Shown one piece after another: positions 27,038 to 35,661 of a DNA stretch of 64,000 nucleotides. This stretch comes from Tessaracoccus defluvii (GTDB taxonomy: Bacteria > Actinomycetota > Actinomycetes > Propionibacteriales > Propionibacteriaceae): contig NZ_CP060789.1 in assembly GCF_014489575.1 (NCBI RefSeq), forward strand, positions 1,736,001 to 1,800,000, written 5' to 3'. Each line of letters opens with the position of its first letter. The stretch's first letter is position 1. The translations under genes and the position numbers were made by a program. Below the pieces are notes generated by a model, which saw only the letters and a program-made list of their open reading frames with translations, did not search any database and was not told where the DNA came from.

Positions 27038-27066
27038 TTCATGGGAGGCAGCCACCGCCTGATTCA
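27017..27066. repeat. Perfect 25-bp tandem duplication at a convergent gene boundary
   Basis: 27017-27041 and 27042-27066 are identical. The first copy holds the last codons and stop of the reductase; the second ends in the stop codon of the convergent repressor gene. It looks like a recent slippage duplication that separated two stop codons. No T-rich terminator is seen. Confidence 0.85.
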
Positions 27067-27324
27067 GGCGAGCGACAGGAACATCTTCTCCATGGCGGCG
27101 AGGTCGGGTGCACCGGCCTCGCCGTCTTCCACACACTGCTTCAGGCCGACGGCGATGGTGGCGAAGCCTGCACGGTCGATCGCCTTGGAGACGGCGGCGA
27201 GCTGGTTCACGATGTCCTGACACTCGCGGCCATCCTCGATCATGCGGATGATCCCGCCGATCTGCCCCTCAGCGCGTCGCAGTCGCTTCACCACCGCGAC
27301 CATGGCGTCCGTCTCCAGCTGCAT
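27064..27324 (-). CDS. cstR: CsoR/CstR-family repressor, probably persulfide-sensing
   Basis: 86 aa, DUF156/CsoR fold of three helices: KRLRRAEGQIGGIIRMIE, then Cys35 in GRECQDIVNQL and Cys64 in GLKQCVEDG. Copper-sensing CsoR needs a His four residues before the second Cys; here residue 60 is Gly, while the two Cys keep the 29-residue spacing of CstR. That favours persulfide (CstR) sensing. GGGAGG precedes ATG 27324. Its own operator is at 27340-27363, and similar sites precede the reductase and the 51-aa miniprotein. The symbol is by inference. Confidence 0.82.
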   Translation of the reverse strand: MQLETDAMVAVVKRLRRAEGQIGGIIRMIEDGRECQDIVNQLAAVSKAIDRAGFATIAVGLKQCVEDGEAGAPDLAAMEKMFLSLA

Positions 27325-27339
27325 ATCTGCCTCCCCGTT

Positions 27340-27363
27340 TTGGATACCCCCCAGTGTATCCAA
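27340..27363. promoter_or_regulatory. CsoR/CstR-type operator at the repressor gene
   Basis: TTGGATAC (27340-27347) and GTATCCAA (27356-27363) are perfect 8-bp arms around an 8-nt C-rich centre, including ATACCCCCC as in the other two sites. It lies 16 nt upstream of the repressor ATG, implying autoregulation. Confidence 0.78.
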
Positions 27364-27373
27364 CGGGCAAGCC

Positions 27374-28717
27374 TCAGAGCTCGTTCGGGATCCGCCCGAT
27401 GCGTCGGCTCAGCCCGACGGCGGCCAGCGCCGTCACGCTCGCGGCCCCCAGCGCGGCCGTGTAACCGAGCGCCTCCGGCCGGGTCGACAGCAGCGCGGCG
27501 TAGATCCCGCCGGCGACGGCGGTGATCACCGAGTTGCCCACCGACTCGGCCACCTGCATCGACGACTGGTTGCGGCCCTGTTCCAGGTCCGAGCTCAGGC
27601 TCATCACGGCGACGGCCGAGCTGGGCATCGTGAGCCCCATGCCGAGGCCGGCCACGACCCAGCTGACCAGGCCCGCGGCGAGCGGGATGGTGTCGAACCA
27701 GGCGAACGCCGTGAGGAAGACGACTCCGGCCGCGGAGAGGACCGCGCCGATGGAGACGTAGGCGTCGCGGTCGATGCGCAGCCACCGCTGGGCCTGCAGC
27801 CAGGACCCGGTCGTCCAGCCGATGCTGCCGACCGTCAGGGCCAGCCCCACCTCGAACGGGGTGTAGCCGCGCAGGTCCTGCAACACCACGAGGATCATGG
27901 CCTCGGCCGCGAAGAAGGACCCGGCCTGCATCGCCCTGGTCAGCACCACGCTCGGGATGCCGGGCCCGAATCCGCGGGCGGTCGGCGCCAGGATCCTGGG
28001 CAGCCCCCAGCCCAGCGCCGCGACGCCCACACCCGCGCACGCGACGCTGACCCAGCCGAGCCCCTGCCCCGCCAGGAGGATGAGAGACGGCGCCAGGGTG
28101 ACCGCGATGGTGGCGCTCACGTGCGGGTGCGCGACGTCGCCGTCATCCGGCACGAAGGCAGCCTGCACCGCCCGCACCCCCGGGCGGGTGAGGAGGAAGG
28201 CGACGGCGACGAGCGGCAGCATGCTCGCGAAGACGAGGCGCCAGTCGTAGTGGGTGAGCCAGGCCGCGAAGGGCGGCCCCACGAACGCAGGCAGCAGCCA
28301 GCAGAACGACACGAGCGCCATCGCACGGGCACGTTCAGCGGGCGGGAAGCCGTGTGCGAGCACGACGGCCAGGCCCAGGTTCAGGGCCCCTGCCCCGATG
28401 CCCTGCACGGCCCTGGCCGCGAGGACCACCCACACGTCGGGGGCGATCCAGCCCAGGACGAGCCCGACGGCGAACATGGCGAAGCCGGCCAGGATCGGCG
28501 CCCGCGGGCCCCGCCTGTCGGCGATGGGCCCGGCGAGGATGGTGGCGGCCAGCATGCCGGAGACCATGGTGGTGAAGGCCCACGGGTACAGCGACCTGGC
28601 GTCGAAGTCGTCCATCACCGTCGGCAGCGCCGTGGCGATGCCGATCGACTGGAACGCCATGCTGAAGACGGACAGCATGATCCCGACGATCAGTGTCCTA
28701 CCGCCGACGGCGCCCAC
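27374..28717 (-). CDS. MFS transporter (drug-exporter type)
   Basis: 447 aa with about 12 to 14 transmembrane helices. The motif-A-like loop GPIADRRGPRAPIL lies between helices 2 and 3 and GIGAGALN resembles motif C of antiporters. It probably exports small toxic compounds by proton antiport. GTG 28717 follows AAGGGGAG. It ends 11 nt before the operator of the repressor gene on the same strand, so read-through into that gene is possible. Substrate unknown. Confidence 0.88.
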   Translation of the reverse strand: MGAVGGRTLIVGIMLSVFSMAFQSIGIATALPTVMDDFDARSLYPWAFTTMVSGMLAATILAGPIADRRGPRAPILAGFAMFAVGLVLGWIAPDVWVVLAARAVQGIGAGALNLGLAVVLAHGFPPAERARAMALVSFCWLLPAFVGPPFAAWLTHYDWRLVFASMLPLVAVAFLLTRPGVRAVQAAFVPDDGDVAHPHVSATIAVTLAPSLILLAGQGLGWVSVACAGVGVAALGWGLPRILAPTARGFGPGIPSVVLTRAMQAGSFFAAEAMILVVLQDLRGYTPFEVGLALTVGSIGWTTGSWLQAQRWLRIDRDAYVSIGAVLSAAGVVFLTAFAWFDTIPLAAGLVSWVVAGLGMGLTMPSSAVAVMSLSSDLEQGRNQSSMQVAESVGNSVITAVAGGIYAALLSTRPEALGYTAALGAASVTALAAVGLSRRIGRIPNEL

Positions 28718-28782
28718 GGCGACTCCCCTTCCGACTGTCGTAGCTGGCCGGGTCCCGCCGCCTTCCGGCGTAGACTCGGCGC

Positions 28783-29024
28783 ATGAGTGAACTGGCCCCC
28801 GGCTCCCAGACCGTTGTCGACGAACGCACTGAGCTCTTCGAGGACGGCGACCAGGACCGCTTTTCGCACTACGTGCCCAAGGACAAGCTGATGGCCGCGA
28901 TGGTCAACGGTACTCCAGTCGTCGCGCTGTGCGGCAAGGTCTGGGTGCCGACGAAGAACCCCGACAGATTCCCCGTGTGCCCGAGTGCAAGGAGATCTGG
29001 CAGTCGATGAACCCGGGCGAGTGA
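28783..29024 (+). CDS. DUF3039 family protein, with one apparent frameshift
   Basis: Small actinobacterial DUF3039 protein; SHYVPKDKLMAAMV and VALCGKVWVPTKNPDRFPVC are clear. The frame breaks at the CCC run 28980-28982; one extra C restores CPECKEIWQSMNPGE and an 80-aa protein with a four-cysteine pattern that looks zinc-binding. TAGACT lies exactly 6 nt before the ATG (leaderless). Function unknown. The frameshift is probably a base-calling error. Confidence 0.82.
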
Positions 29025-29040
29025 CCGCCCGGGCCCGCCG

Positions 29041-30438
<1,398 letters not shown>

Positions 30439-30475
30439 GCGGCCACTCTACCCACCGGCCGCCGCGGAACCCTAT

Positions 30476-30904
30476 TCAGGCGGTGGCCGCCAGGTGGGCC
30501 AGCGCCAGGTCGTAGCCGCCGACGCCGCAGCCGACGATGATGCCCGCCGCACCCGCCGACAGGACGCTGGCGTGCCGGAAGGATTCCCGCGCGTGCACGT
30601 TGGAGATGTGGAGCTCCACGTAGCGGGGCACGAGCGCGGCCGCGTCCGCGACGGCGTACGAGTAGTGCGTCCACGCGCCGGCGTTGAGCACGACATCGGC
30701 GGAGTCGTCGGCCGCCTCGTGCAGCCAGCCGATCATGGTGGCCTCGTCGTCGGTCTGGCGCACCTCGACCTGCAGGCCGAGCCCCTCGCCGGTGGCGACC
30801 AGGTGCTCGGCCAGCATCGCGTGCGTGGTGGCGCCGTAGACGTCGGGCTGACGGGTCCCGAGCCGGCCGAGGTTGGGGCCGTTAAGGACGTAGACCTTGC
30901 GCAT
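30476..30904 (-). CDS. aroQ: Type II 3-dehydroquinate dehydratase
   Basis: 142 aa, normal length. Signature [19 protein letters not shown] at the N-terminus with the catalytic Arg and Tyr, [16 protein letters not shown] in the middle, and [13 protein letters not shown] with the catalytic His. It dehydrates 3-dehydroquinate in the shikimate pathway. ATG 30904 is preferred since CAGGA lies 8 nt upstream; the ATG at 30913 overlaps that signal. No other aro genes are adjacent. Confidence 0.93.
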   Translation of the reverse strand: MRKVYVLNGPNLGRLGTRQPDVYGATTHAMLAEHLVATGEGLGLQVEVRQTDDEATMIGWLHEAADDSADVVLNAGAWTHYSYAVADAAALVPRYVELHISNVHARESFRHASVLSAGAAGIIVGCGVGGYDLALAHLAATA

Positions 30905-30923
30905 GGGTGTCATCCTGCCAGTC

Positions 30924-31958
30924 TCAGCCGACGTCCGGCCGGCCCAGTCCGATCTCCAGATACGCGGCGCCGTAGAGGCCGCGCTGGAGGAGGGTCACGT
31001 ACCGTTCGACGTCGCCGGCCCGCAGCTCCACCTCGCCGTCGCCCGACGAGATCCTGGCGACGCGCACCCCGACGGCCTCGGCCCGGTCGCGCAGGGAGCG
31101 TGCCAGCTCCCTCAGCCGGCTCTGCGGCCCGTCGTCGTCGAGCATGAGGAGGACGGGCCGGACCTCGGCCTCCGACTCGAAGGGGTCGGCGAACGGATCG
31201 CGGGCCTTCACCGCGGACAGGAGGGTCGCCAGTTCGCTAGCGTCTGCGGCGAGCGCGGGGCGCCCCGTGGCGCGCCGGATCGCCTCGGCGATGCGCCGCG
31301 ACGCCCTGGCCGCCAGCACGCTGCCTCCCCAGATCAGGGGAAGCCCGTCGGCCAGTTCGAGGGCGAGGGTCTTGCCCGGGTTGACGGCCAGGTCGCGGCC
31401 CGGCGCGCACGCCTCGGCGACGAGGTCGGCCGCGTCGGCGACGTGGCCGGTGTGGACCACCGGCCCCAGCCCCAGGGCACCGAGCTGGGTCAAGACGGCG
31501 ACGGCGGCGGCCATCGGGTCGGCCTCGGAGGTCGGGATGAGCGTGGTGGCGTTGGAGGCGGTCGCGGCGGCGATGGGCGACTCCGGGGGCGCGGCGACGA
31601 TCATCGACGCGCCGCGGCGGGCGGCTTCGGCCGCACACGCGACGACCCACTCGGGCGACTGCCGGTTGCCGAGGACGACGGTGAGGTCGAGCGGTCCGAT
31701 CCACGCGGGCAGGTCGGGCCCCGGCCAGGCCATGAACGGGACGGGGCAGACGGGTTCGAGGACGGCGCGCACGAGGCGGGCCTCGCTGCCCAGGGCAAGG
31801 ACGCCACGGGGACGGTCGGCGCGCTCGAGTCGACCGACCGGGTTCTCCAGCGCCGCCCGCCGGATCCTCGCGCCCGTGGAAGCGAGGCGGCGCAGGCCCT
31901 CGTGCGATTCGAGGTCGGGCGACTCCAGGAGCGAGTCGTCGAACATCGGCCTGTTCAC
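30924..31958 (-). CDS. TobH/SIS-domain phosphosugar isomerase-like protein
   Basis: 344 aa from GTG 31958, which overlaps the Trm112-like stop (GTGA); ATG 31946 is an alternative start. It resembles the TobH-type SIS proteins found between manA and manB in actinobacteria, related to bifunctional phosphoglucose/phosphomannose isomerases. [18 protein letters not shown] is the phosphosugar-binding region. It may interconvert fructose-6-P and mannose-6-P for ManB, but no activity is assured. Confidence 0.75.
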   Translation of the reverse strand: MNRPMFDDSLLESPDLESHEGLRRLASTGARIRRAALENPVGRLERADRPRGVLALGSEARLVRAVLEPVCPVPFMAWPGPDLPAWIGPLDLTVVLGNRQSPEWVVACAAEAARRGASMIVAAPPESPIAAATASNATTLIPTSEADPMAAAVAVLTQLGALGLGPVVHTGHVADAADLVAEACAPGRDLAVNPGKTLALELADGLPLIWGGSVLAARASRRIAEAIRRATGRPALAADASELATLLSAVKARDPFADPFESEAEVRPVLLMLDDDGPQSRLRELARSLRDRAEAVGVRVARISSGDGEVELRAGDVERYVTLLQRGLYGAAYLEIGLGRPDVG

Positions 31959-32146
31959 AGCGTGCTGCGGGCCTGGTCGATCAGCAGCACGGGGATCTGG
32001 TCGCGCACCGGATAGGCCAGTCCGCACGCCTGGTTCGTGCACACCAGTTCCTGCGCGTCGTAGTCGACGGCGAACTTGGCGTGACACGCGGGGCAGGCCG
32101 CGATGGACAGAAACTCGGGCGAGAGCTGCAGCTGATCGTCTGCCAT
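31955..32146 (-). CDS. Trm112-like zinc-ribbon protein
   Basis: 63 aa. Cys pairs ACPACH and VCTNQAC form a zinc ribbon, followed by GLAYPVRDQIPVLLID, the typical Trm112/YcaR ending. These proteins partner methyltransferases or act as small scaffolds. AGGAGGATCC lies before ATG 32146. Sits between manB and the SIS gene as in other actinobacteria. Confidence 0.85.
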   Translation of the reverse strand: MADDQLQLSPEFLSIAACPACHAKFAVDYDAQELVCTNQACGLAYPVRDQIPVLLIDQARSTL

Positions 32147-32205
32147 GGATCCTCCTGGGGTGGTGGTTGCGAGCCTATCGCGTGACGGTGGTGCACAGGT
32201 GGGCG

Positions 32206-33552
32206 TCAGCCGCGGACCAGCGCGAGGGTCTCGTCGCGGAGCGCGGTCATGGTGGCCTCGTCGCGGGCCTCGACGTTGAGCCGGAGCAGGGGTTCGGTGT
32301 TGCTGGGCCGCAGGTTGACCCACCAGCCGGCCGCCTCGTCGCGGAGCGTCAGCCCGTCGACATCGTCGGCCGTGGCGCGGCCGGCGAAGGCGGCGGACAC
32401 CCTCTCCTGACACGCCGCGGCGTCGGCGACGGTGGAGTTGATCTCGCCGGAGCGGGCGTAGCCGTCGTAGACCGCGGCCAGCTCCGACAGCCGCCGGCCC
32501 GACTCGCGGAGCAGTTCGATGACGTGCAGGGCCGCCAGCATGCCGGTGTCGGCGGACCAGAACTCGCGGAAGTAGTAGTGGGCGGAGTGTTCGCCGCCGA
32601 AGACGGCGTCCTCCTGGGCCATCAACGCCTTCACGTACGTGTGCCCGACCCGGGACGTGACGATCCGCCCGCCCGCCCGTTCGACGGCCTCCGCGACGCA
32701 GCGCGACGTGATGGTGTTGGTGACGATGGTCGCGCCGGGATGCCTGGCCAGCTCGGCCACCGCGATCATGGCCGTGACCACGGACGGGTCGACGACGGCA
32801 CCGGTCTCGTCGATGATGAAGCAGCGGTCGGCGTCCCCGTCGAAGACGAGAGCCAGGTCCGCGCCGTGTTCAAGGACGGCGCGCTGCGCGTCGACGAGGT
32901 TCTCCGGCTCCAGCGGGTTGGCGGGGTGGTTGGGGAAGGTGCCGTCGAGGTCGAGGTACAGGCCGATGAGCTCGAGGGACCGGCCGGCCAGCGCGGTGCG
33001 GGCCGTGTGGCCCGCCATGCCGTTGCCTGCGTCGACGACCACCGTCAGGCCGCGGTCGCCGCGCTGCGGGACCAGCTCCCCCAGCCGGTCGGCGTAGGCG
33101 GCCAGCGCGTCGAGCGTCCGGTAGCCGCCGCGCACCTCGTCGCCGATGACGACGTCGGCGGCGCGGTCACGCAGCCGCTCCATGAAGTCGGGCGGGACGG
33201 GGCGGGCGTCGGCGAGGCAGAACTTGATGCCGTTGTAGGCCGCAGGGTTGTGGCTGGCGGTCAGCTGCACCCCAGGAAGGCGGCGCCAGCCGGACGCGAA
33301 CCACAGTTCGTCGGTCGACGTCAGGCCGAGGTCGATGACGGAGGCGCCGGCGCGGCGGGCCCCGTCGATGAAGGCGGCGGCCAGTTCGGCACCGAGCACC
33401 CGCATGTCACGGCCCAGCACGAACTCATCGATATCCAGCAGCCCCACGTACGCCGCGCCGAGCTGCCTGGCGCCGGTGAGGTCCCACTCGGGTGCGTCGC
33501 CGGTGACGACGCCGCGGATGTCGTTGGCCTTGAAGATGACTGGATCAAGCAC
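32206..33552 (-). CDS. manB: Phosphomannomutase/phosphoglucomutase
   Basis: 448 aa. The phosphoserine loop TASHNP is near residue 103, the magnesium loop FDGDADRCF near residue 240, the sugar loop GGEHSAHYYF near residue 320, and the C-terminal phosphate loop RPSNTEPLLRLN near residue 417. It makes mannose-1-phosphate for ManC (39649-40728). GTG 33552 is 6 nt after TAGTCT (leaderless). Confidence 0.94.
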   Translation of the reverse strand: MLDPVIFKANDIRGVVTGDAPEWDLTGARQLGAAYVGLLDIDEFVLGRDMRVLGAELAAAFIDGARRAGASVIDLGLTSTDELWFASGWRRLPGVQLTASHNPAAYNGIKFCLADARPVPPDFMERLRDRAADVVIGDEVRGGYRTLDALAAYADRLGELVPQRGDRGLTVVVDAGNGMAGHTARTALAGRSLELIGLYLDLDGTFPNHPANPLEPENLVDAQRAVLEHGADLALVFDGDADRCFIIDETGAVVDPSVVTAMIAVAELARHPGATIVTNTITSRCVAEAVERAGGRIVTSRVGHTYVKALMAQEDAVFGGEHSAHYYFREFWSADTGMLAALHVIELLRESGRRLSELAAVYDGYARSGEINSTVADAAACQERVSAAFAGRATADDVDGLTLRDEAAGWWVNLRPSNTEPLLRLNVEARDEATMTALRDETLALVRG

Positions 33553-33575
33553 CAGCCAAGACTACCGGCCGCGGA

Positions 33576-33947
33576 TCAGTCGTCGGTGCCCACGAGCCGC
33601 AGGTGCCCACCTCGGCCCCGCTCCTGCAGGTCGGCGGGCGGTGTCGGTGCCGTCGCCGTCGGCTGCGGGTCGTCGTAGCGCAGGCCGATGGCGCGCACCG
33701 CGTCCGCCAGCGCCATCAGGTCGTCGGACGGGGGCACCGCGGAGTCCGGTCTGCCGTCGAGGGGAAGCTTGAGGACCTGCCACCCCTGGGGCACGCTCGT
33801 GCGCTCGGCATGGCGGAGGCACAGGTCGTAGGCGCCAGGCTCCGGCTCGATCGACAGCGGCCCCAGCACGGCGGTGGAATCGACGTACACGAACGTCAGC
33901 GTCGCCACCGCGGGTGCTCGGCAGGCGGTCCGGGAACAGGTACGCAC
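33576..33947 (-). CDS. DUF3499 family protein
   Basis: 123 aa. N-terminal CSRTAC and a later YDLCLRHAERTSVPQGW form a zinc-ribbon-like pattern typical of DUF3499, followed by a polar tail. Located next to manB and divergent from a zincin-like gene exactly as in mycobacteria (Rv3258c/Rv3259). GTG 33947 lies 6 nt after TAGGTT. Function unknown. Confidence 0.87.
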   Translation of the reverse strand: MRTCSRTACRAPAVATLTFVYVDSTAVLGPLSIEPEPGAYDLCLRHAERTSVPQGWQVLKLPLDGRPDSAVPPSDDLMALADAVRAIGLRYDDPQPTATAPTPPADLQERGRGGHLRLVGTDD

Positions 33948-33984
33948 CAGCGCAACCTAGCCGACCCTTCACTAGAGTTGCGGC

Positions 33985-34416
33985 ATGCCACGCTCACGAG
34001 ACCGACATGGCCGCGGGATCCGCGGGCCACTGGCTGCGCCCAATCCCCTGTCGGGGCGCCCGGTGCCACTGCAACGCCCCAGCCGGGTCGACTTCTTCAA
34101 CAGCTGCGTCACCGAGGCGATGGCGCTCATCGGCGTTGCAGCCCCGGACGCCCTCACCGGCGTCGTGGTCGGCGTCGAGGAGGTCCCGAACCTGAACGTC
34201 GCCTGGTCGGGTGAACGGGTGCCGCTGTCCGCCGCCCTGGAACCGACGCGGGGCCGTCGGGCGCAGATCGTGATCTTCGAGAGGCCGCTGGAGCTGCGGG
34301 CGACATCGCGCGGCGAGCTGCGTCGGCTGGTCCACCAGACCATCGTCGAGCAGCTCAGCGCGCTGACGGGGCGCAGCATCGCCGAGCTCGGCGGCGAGGA
34401 GGGGTGGGACGACTGA
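33985..34416 (+). CDS. Zincin-like metallopeptidase family protein (degenerate)
   Basis: 143 aa, corresponding to the zincin-like neighbour of DUF3499 in actinobacteria. The region expected to hold HExxH reads LVHQTIVEQLSAL, so the second His and the Glu position are not those of an active peptidase. A protein-binding rather than proteolytic role is likely. TAGAGT lies exactly 6 nt before the ATG (33973-33978). Confidence 0.75.
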   Translation: MPRSRDRHGRGIRGPLAAPNPLSGRPVPLQRPSRVDFFNSCVTEAMALIGVAAPDALTGVVVGVEEVPNLNVAWSGERVPLSAALEPTRGRRAQIVIFERPLELRATSRGELRRLVHQTIVEQLSALTGRSIAELGGEEGWDD

Positions 34417-34425
34417 CGCTGCGCG

Positions 34426-35661
34426 TCAGCGCAGCCCAGGATCCAGCTGCACGGTGCCCGGGTCCTGCGGCTCCACCTCGTTGCGTGCCAGCGGCACCAC
34501 GATGCCGGTGGCCGGCACGGCGACGGCAGCGACGATGTCCCTGTCCGCCACGACCGCGACAAGCACCGACTCCCCCTCTGGCACAGCCACTGCCGTCGTG
34601 GCTCCGGCCGGCGCCGTGACCTCGATGGCCGGGGCGTCGGCGAAGACGACCTGCACCGCCGCCGGCGCGGCCTGCGGGTTGGACAGCAGCAGCGAGCCGG
34701 AACCGGGCGTGGCGACGCCCAGCCTGGCGGACGGTTCCCGCGCCGTCAGCGTGGCGGGCGCGCCGGAGCCCGTGCGGGTCAGCACTGCTGCGCCGATGGG
34801 CGCGTCGGCGTGCACCAGGATCGTGGTGGCCTCCCCCGACAGTGCCCCGGTCAGGTCGACGGCGACGGTGGACATGGCGGGCAGCGAGATGTCGCTGGCG
34901 CCTGCCGGCACGTAGCGTCCGCCCGTGCCGAGCGCCTCGACGGAGACCTCCAGCCGGTTCTCGGTCGGGTTCGTCAGCAGGAGGCGCGCCGCGTCGGCGG
35001 CCGCCGGCACCGCGGGGATCACATGGTCGGTGGCGGTGTCCGCGGCCACCGCGACGGTCGCGGGGCGCCCCTCGACGTTCACCAGGGTCGCGGCTACCCG
35101 CCCCTGGCTGGCGGTGACGAGGACGCCGACGGGCCCGGCAGGGGCCAGCACGGAGAGGGCCACCTTCCGCGTCACGCCCGGTGCGATCGCGATGCCCCTG
35201 GCTCCGACGGGCGTCAGTTCACCCTCGGGCCCGAGCAGCGTCAGGTCGACGGCCGCTTCCCCGGTGTCGCTGTTGATGAGGCTCAGCTCGGTGGTCGCCG
35301 GGTCGGCGACCAGCAGCACGGCCTCGGTGGCCGGGGAGGCACAGGCGGCATAGGTCTGCGGGGTGCCCGACCCGACGACGCCGGCAACAAGGGGCGCCTC
35401 GCCGCGCAGCTGGACCGGCGCCTCGGCCTGGAACGATCCCGTCGCGCGCGCCGTCACCGGGGCGCCGCCGATGGCGGCGTGCGTGAGGTCCCCCTCGCCG
35501 ACGCTGAGGACCGTTCCTGCGGTGGGGCAGACCTGCTCCGTGGTGCGGGGCAGGTCGACGGCCGCGGCCGGTGGACGGCGGAGCGGCGTGATGAAGGTCA
35601 GCCCGAAGGCCGCCCCGACCACGACGGCGAGCGAGACGAAGCTCATGATGATGCGGCGCAT
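34426..35661 (-). CDS. DUF5719 family secreted/anchored protein
   Basis: 411 aa. One N-terminal transmembrane or signal-anchor helix (IIMSFVSLAVVVGAAFGL) followed by beta-rich repeats outside the membrane. This DUF5719 architecture follows a membrane GT2 gene in many actinobacteria. The ATG shares a base with the GT2 stop (TAATG), so they are coupled. Probably an extracytoplasmic partner of the glycosyltransferase; exact role unknown. Confidence 0.82.
   Translation of the reverse strand: MRRIIMSFVSLAVVVGAAFGLTFITPLRRPPAAAVDLPRTTEQVCPTAGTVLSVGEGDLTHAAIGGAPVTARATGSFQAEAPVQLRGEAPLVAGVVGSGTPQTYAACASPATEAVLLVADPATTELSLINSDTGEAAVDLTLLGPEGELTPVGARGIAIAPGVTRKVALSVLAPAGPVGVLVTASQGRVAATLVNVEGRPATVAVAADTATDHVIPAVPAAADAARLLLTNPTENRLEVSVEALGTGGRYVPAGASDISLPAMSTVAVDLTGALSGEATTILVHADAPIGAAVLTRTGSGAPATLTAREPSARLGVATPGSGSLLLSNPQAAPAAVQVVFADAPAIEVTAPAGATTAVAVPEGESVLVAVVADRDIVAAVAVPATGIVVPLARNEVEPQDPGTVQLDPGLR

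Noticed and set aside
27064..27324. Copper-sensing CsoR identity for the repressor
   Set aside because: The required His ligand position is Gly60, no copper exporter is adjacent, and the controlled neighbour is a sulfur enzyme.
30439..30475. GCGGCC/GGCCGC inverted repeat as an ahcY/aroQ terminator
   Set aside because: Only 6 bp with a loose loop and no T-tract; the left arm is part of the leaderless ahcY start region.
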